From contig CAZKRU010000127.1 of the NCBI GenBank assembly GCA_964555235.1, positions 1-6,334 of the forward strand: DNA of 6,334 bases, read 5' to 3'. Positions 4,394 to 6,334 of this stretch are shown here, piece by piece. Positions within the stretch are counted from its first letter, which is position 1, and each line of letters opens with the position of its first letter. The DNA is from CAZKRU01 sp964555235 (GTDB lineage Bacteria > Verrucomicrobiota > Verrucomicrobiia > Methylacidiphilales > CAMAQI01). The notes beneath the pieces are model-generated. The model was given only the letters and a program-made list of their open reading frames with translations, had not been told where the DNA came from and searched no databases. Made by a program: the position numbers and the translations under genes.

Positions 4394-6334
4394 ATGAATA
4401 TTGAAAATTTGACTGAACAAGAACAGTTGGAGCTCGAATTAACCGCCTATGCTTTGGGGGAACTCAAGGGAAGCGCAAAAGAGGCGATGGCGCGAAAGCT
4501 TGAAGCGAATCCTGAGCTTCTCAAGGAAGTGGAGACGATTCGCGCATTTGGGAGTCAACTTGCGAGCGAGTTGAAATCAGAGCCCGGTGAATCGCTCAGC
4601 GAGGTGCAGCGTGAGAAGATCGAAGCTTCCATGGAGTTATCGTCCAGTCATGCGCGTTCGCGACGAAATGTGAATGTCGGCTGGATGGCGCTTGTGGCGT
4701 CGGTCGTTATTTCGTTGGCGGTCTGGAAAATGGAGCGAACGCATCGAGGTTCTGAGTTGGCGGTGGCGAACGGAATTTCCGTAACACTTCCTTCACCGAT
4801 TCCAGCGCTTTCACCGCCAGCAGAGTCGCGCCTTGAGGCTCCAATGACAGCTTCAAATGAATCGAATTTAATGGTGGGTCAAGTCGTAGAGCAACGGTCA
4901 TTGGATCTTCCACAATCAGCACCGAGTGCTCCGACTGCTCCGTCTTCTGTGGCGAGTGGTTATGTAGGGAAGGCCGAAGTGATGAAATCGAAAACGCAGA
5001 CCGTTTTTGCTGAACGGAAGCAAACCAGATCTGGTGGCGGGATTGTTGGAGGATCGGAGTATGGGTTCGTAGTGGCCGATCGAGCTCGAAAGGATGCTGA
5101 TTCGAACTTTAACTCCGAATCCTATGCCCGCATCGAAGAAAGAACGTTCCAAAAGTCACAGGAGACTCCATTGTCGACCTTCTCCATTGATATCGATACG
5201 GCTTCCTATGCGAATGTTCGGCGAATGATCGAGGGTGGATCACGACCGCCCAAGGATGCGGTACGGATTGAGGAGTTGGTGAATTATTTCAACTACTCGT
5301 ATCCTCAGCCGGAAGGAGCGCACCCTTTTTCAGTGACGACGGAGATCACGGATTGTCCCTGGAAAAAAGAGCATCAGTTGATGCGAATTGGATTGAAGGG
5401 ACGTGAGATTAAGGTGAAAGATCGCCCGAACGCCAATCTCGTCTTTCTGATCGATGTCTCTGGATCGATGGATGCTCCGAACAAGCTTCCGCTCGTCCGT
5501 TTCGGAATGAAGACCTTGGTGGAACAGTTGAAGCCGGAGGATCGAGTGGCCATTGCGGTCTATGCGGGAGCTTCGGGATTAGCACTTCCTTCGACCCTGG
5601 TGGAAAATCGTCGGGAAATTCTGAAGGCTCTCAATGAACTCACTCCCGGAGGCTCGACGAACGGAGCGATGGGGATTCAGTTGGCGTATGACATTGCCAA
5701 AGCGAATTTCATCCCGGGTGGAATTAATCGGGTGATTCTCTGCACGGATGGAGATTTCAACGTCGGAATGACCGATGAGGGGGCTCTCACGAGGCTGATT
5801 GAAGAGAAGGCGAAGTCGGGAGTTTTCCTGAGCGTCTTCGGATTCGGAATGGGAAACTATAAGGATTCGACCTTGGAGAAGCTTGCCGACAAGGGGAATG
5901 GAAACTACGGCTACATTGATTCTGAAAAAGAAGCGCAGCGCAGTTTTGTGCAACGTCTTTCGGGAACACTTCAGACGATTGCGAAAGATGTAAAAATTCA
6001 AATCGAATTCAATCCGGATCGAATTGCCGGCTATCGCTTGATTGGTTATGAAAATCGAGCCTTGGCAGCACGCGACTTCAACGATGATCGCAAGGACGCG
6101 GGAGAAATTGGTGCAGGACATACGGTGACGGCACTTTACGAGTTGATCCCTGCTGGGAAATCAGCCGGCGCTCCCGAGATTGATCCGCTGAAGTATCAAT
6201 CGACGTCTGAAAAGAAGAAAGTGGTGGCTTTCTCGGAGGAGCTGATGACGGTGAAGCTGCGTTACAAGCAACCGGAGGGAAGTGAGAGCTCACTCTTGAC
6301 GGTTCCAATTCGTGCGGGTCAGGAAAAATCATGG
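4394..6334 (+). CDS. Membrane-anchored YfbK-like von Willebrand A protein with anti-sigma-like N-terminus, 3' end cut by window edge
   Basis: 647 codons are visible with no stop. Residues 1-60 are acidic and helical with LTAYALGEL (16-24) followed by LEANPELLKEVETIR, the type of cytoplasmic segment seen in anti-sigma proteins. One transmembrane helix lies at about 95-111 (VGWMALVASVVISLAVW), preceded by basic RSRR, so the N-terminus should be inside. A Pro/Ala/Ser-rich linker (about 130-190, with SAPSAPTAPSS) follows. Residues about 245-320 match the vWF_A N-terminal family of YfbK proteins (PLSTFSIDIDTASYANVRR). The vWA domain starts near 347 and has an intact metal-ion site: DVSGS (Asp354, Ser356, Ser358), Thr422 in GGSTNG and Asp452 in TDGD. 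A DUF3520-like part begins near 535 (AGYRLIGYENR, GEIGAGHTVTALYE). E. coli YfbK has no matching sigma partner; here the gene lies 10 nt after a sigma factor, so I infer an anti-sigma role with an extracytoplasmic sensor. Its ligand is unknown. Confidence 0.93.
   Translation, partial: MNIENLTEQEQLELELTAYALGELKGSAKEAMARKLEANPELLKEVETIRAFGSQLASELKSEPGESLSEVQREKIEASMELSSSHARSRRNVNVGWMALVASVVISLAVWKMERTHRGSELAVANGISVTLPSPIPALSPPAESRLEAPMTASNESNLMVGQVVEQRSLDLPQSAPSAPTAPSSVASGYVGKAEVMKSKTQTVFAERKQTRSGGGIVGGSEYGFVVADRARKDADSNFNSESYARIEERTFQKSQETPLSTFSIDIDTASYANVRRMIEGGSRPPKDAVRIEELVNYFNYSYPQPEGAHPFSVTTEITDCPWKKEHQLMRIGLKGREIKVKDRPNANLVFLIDVSGSMDAPNKLPLVRFGMKTLVEQLKPEDRVAIAVYAGASGLALPSTLVENRREILKALNELTPGGSTNGAMGIQLAYDIAKANFIPGGINRVILCTDGDFNVGMTDEGALTRLIEEKAKSGVFLSVFGFGMGNYKDSTLEKLADKGNGNYGYIDSEKEAQRSFVQRLSGTLQTIAKDVKIQIEFNPDRIAGYRLIGYENRALAARDFNDDRKDAGEIGAGHTVTALYELIPAGKSAGAPEIDPLKYQSTSEKKKVVAFSEELMTVKLRYKQPEGSESSLLTVPIRAGQEKSW

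Noticed and set aside
5579..6121. 180-codon open frame on the minus strand inside the vWA gene
   Set aside because: It lies opposite the conserved vWA and DUF3520 coding sequence and shows no recognisable domain; it is a shadow frame.
1..6334. CRISPR array, tRNA, rRNA, transposase or prophage genes
   Set aside because: I saw no regularly spaced repeats, no tRNA-like cloverleaf segments and no mobile-element genes in the window.

Overview
The window holds five protein-coding genes, two of them cut by the window edges, in what looks like a bacterial chromosome of the Planctomycetes-Verrucomicrobia-Chlamydiae type. I infer that lineage from three signs: a sigma factor gene directly followed by a membrane-anchored YfbK-like von Willebrand A (vWA) protein with an anti-sigma-like N-terminus, an archaeal/eukaryote-type prolyl-tRNA synthetase, and intergenic DNA full of short dispersed repeats and inverted repeats. 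It is an inference only; no rRNA or other decisive marker is present.

Layout. Positions 1-1056 (minus strand) encode the N-terminal 352 residues of a membrane-anchored serine beta-lactamase/penicillin-binding-like hydrolase, which leaves the window on the left. Positions 1057-1437 are a divergent intergenic region with no credible gene but with several repeat-like segments. Positions 1438-2010 (+) encode DNA-3-methyladenine glycosylase I (tag). A 107-bp inverted repeat (2013-2119) lies between tag and proS. Positions 2201-3724 (+) encode prolyl-tRNA synthetase (proS), closed by a rho-independent terminator that overlaps its stop codon. A new transcription unit follows: an ECF-type sigma factor (3868-4383), then, 10 nt later, a vWA protein (4394 to beyond the right edge).

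How the genes work together. tag (base-excision repair of alkylated DNA) and proS (translation) are housekeeping genes that happen to be neighbours. The sigma factor and the vWA protein are very likely one functional unit. The vWA protein has a short cytoplasmic N-terminal segment resembling anti-sigma regions, one transmembrane helix, and a large extracytoplasmic part with an intact metal-binding vWA site. This suggests an envelope-sensing module in which the outer vWA part controls release of the sigma factor. The pairing fits a recurring theme in this group of bacteria, but its signal and regulon are not evident from the sequence. The most notable small-scale features are a possible 7-codon leader ORF overlapping the sigma factor start, a degenerate zinc site in ProS, and the absence of a Shine-Dalgarno sequence before tag.
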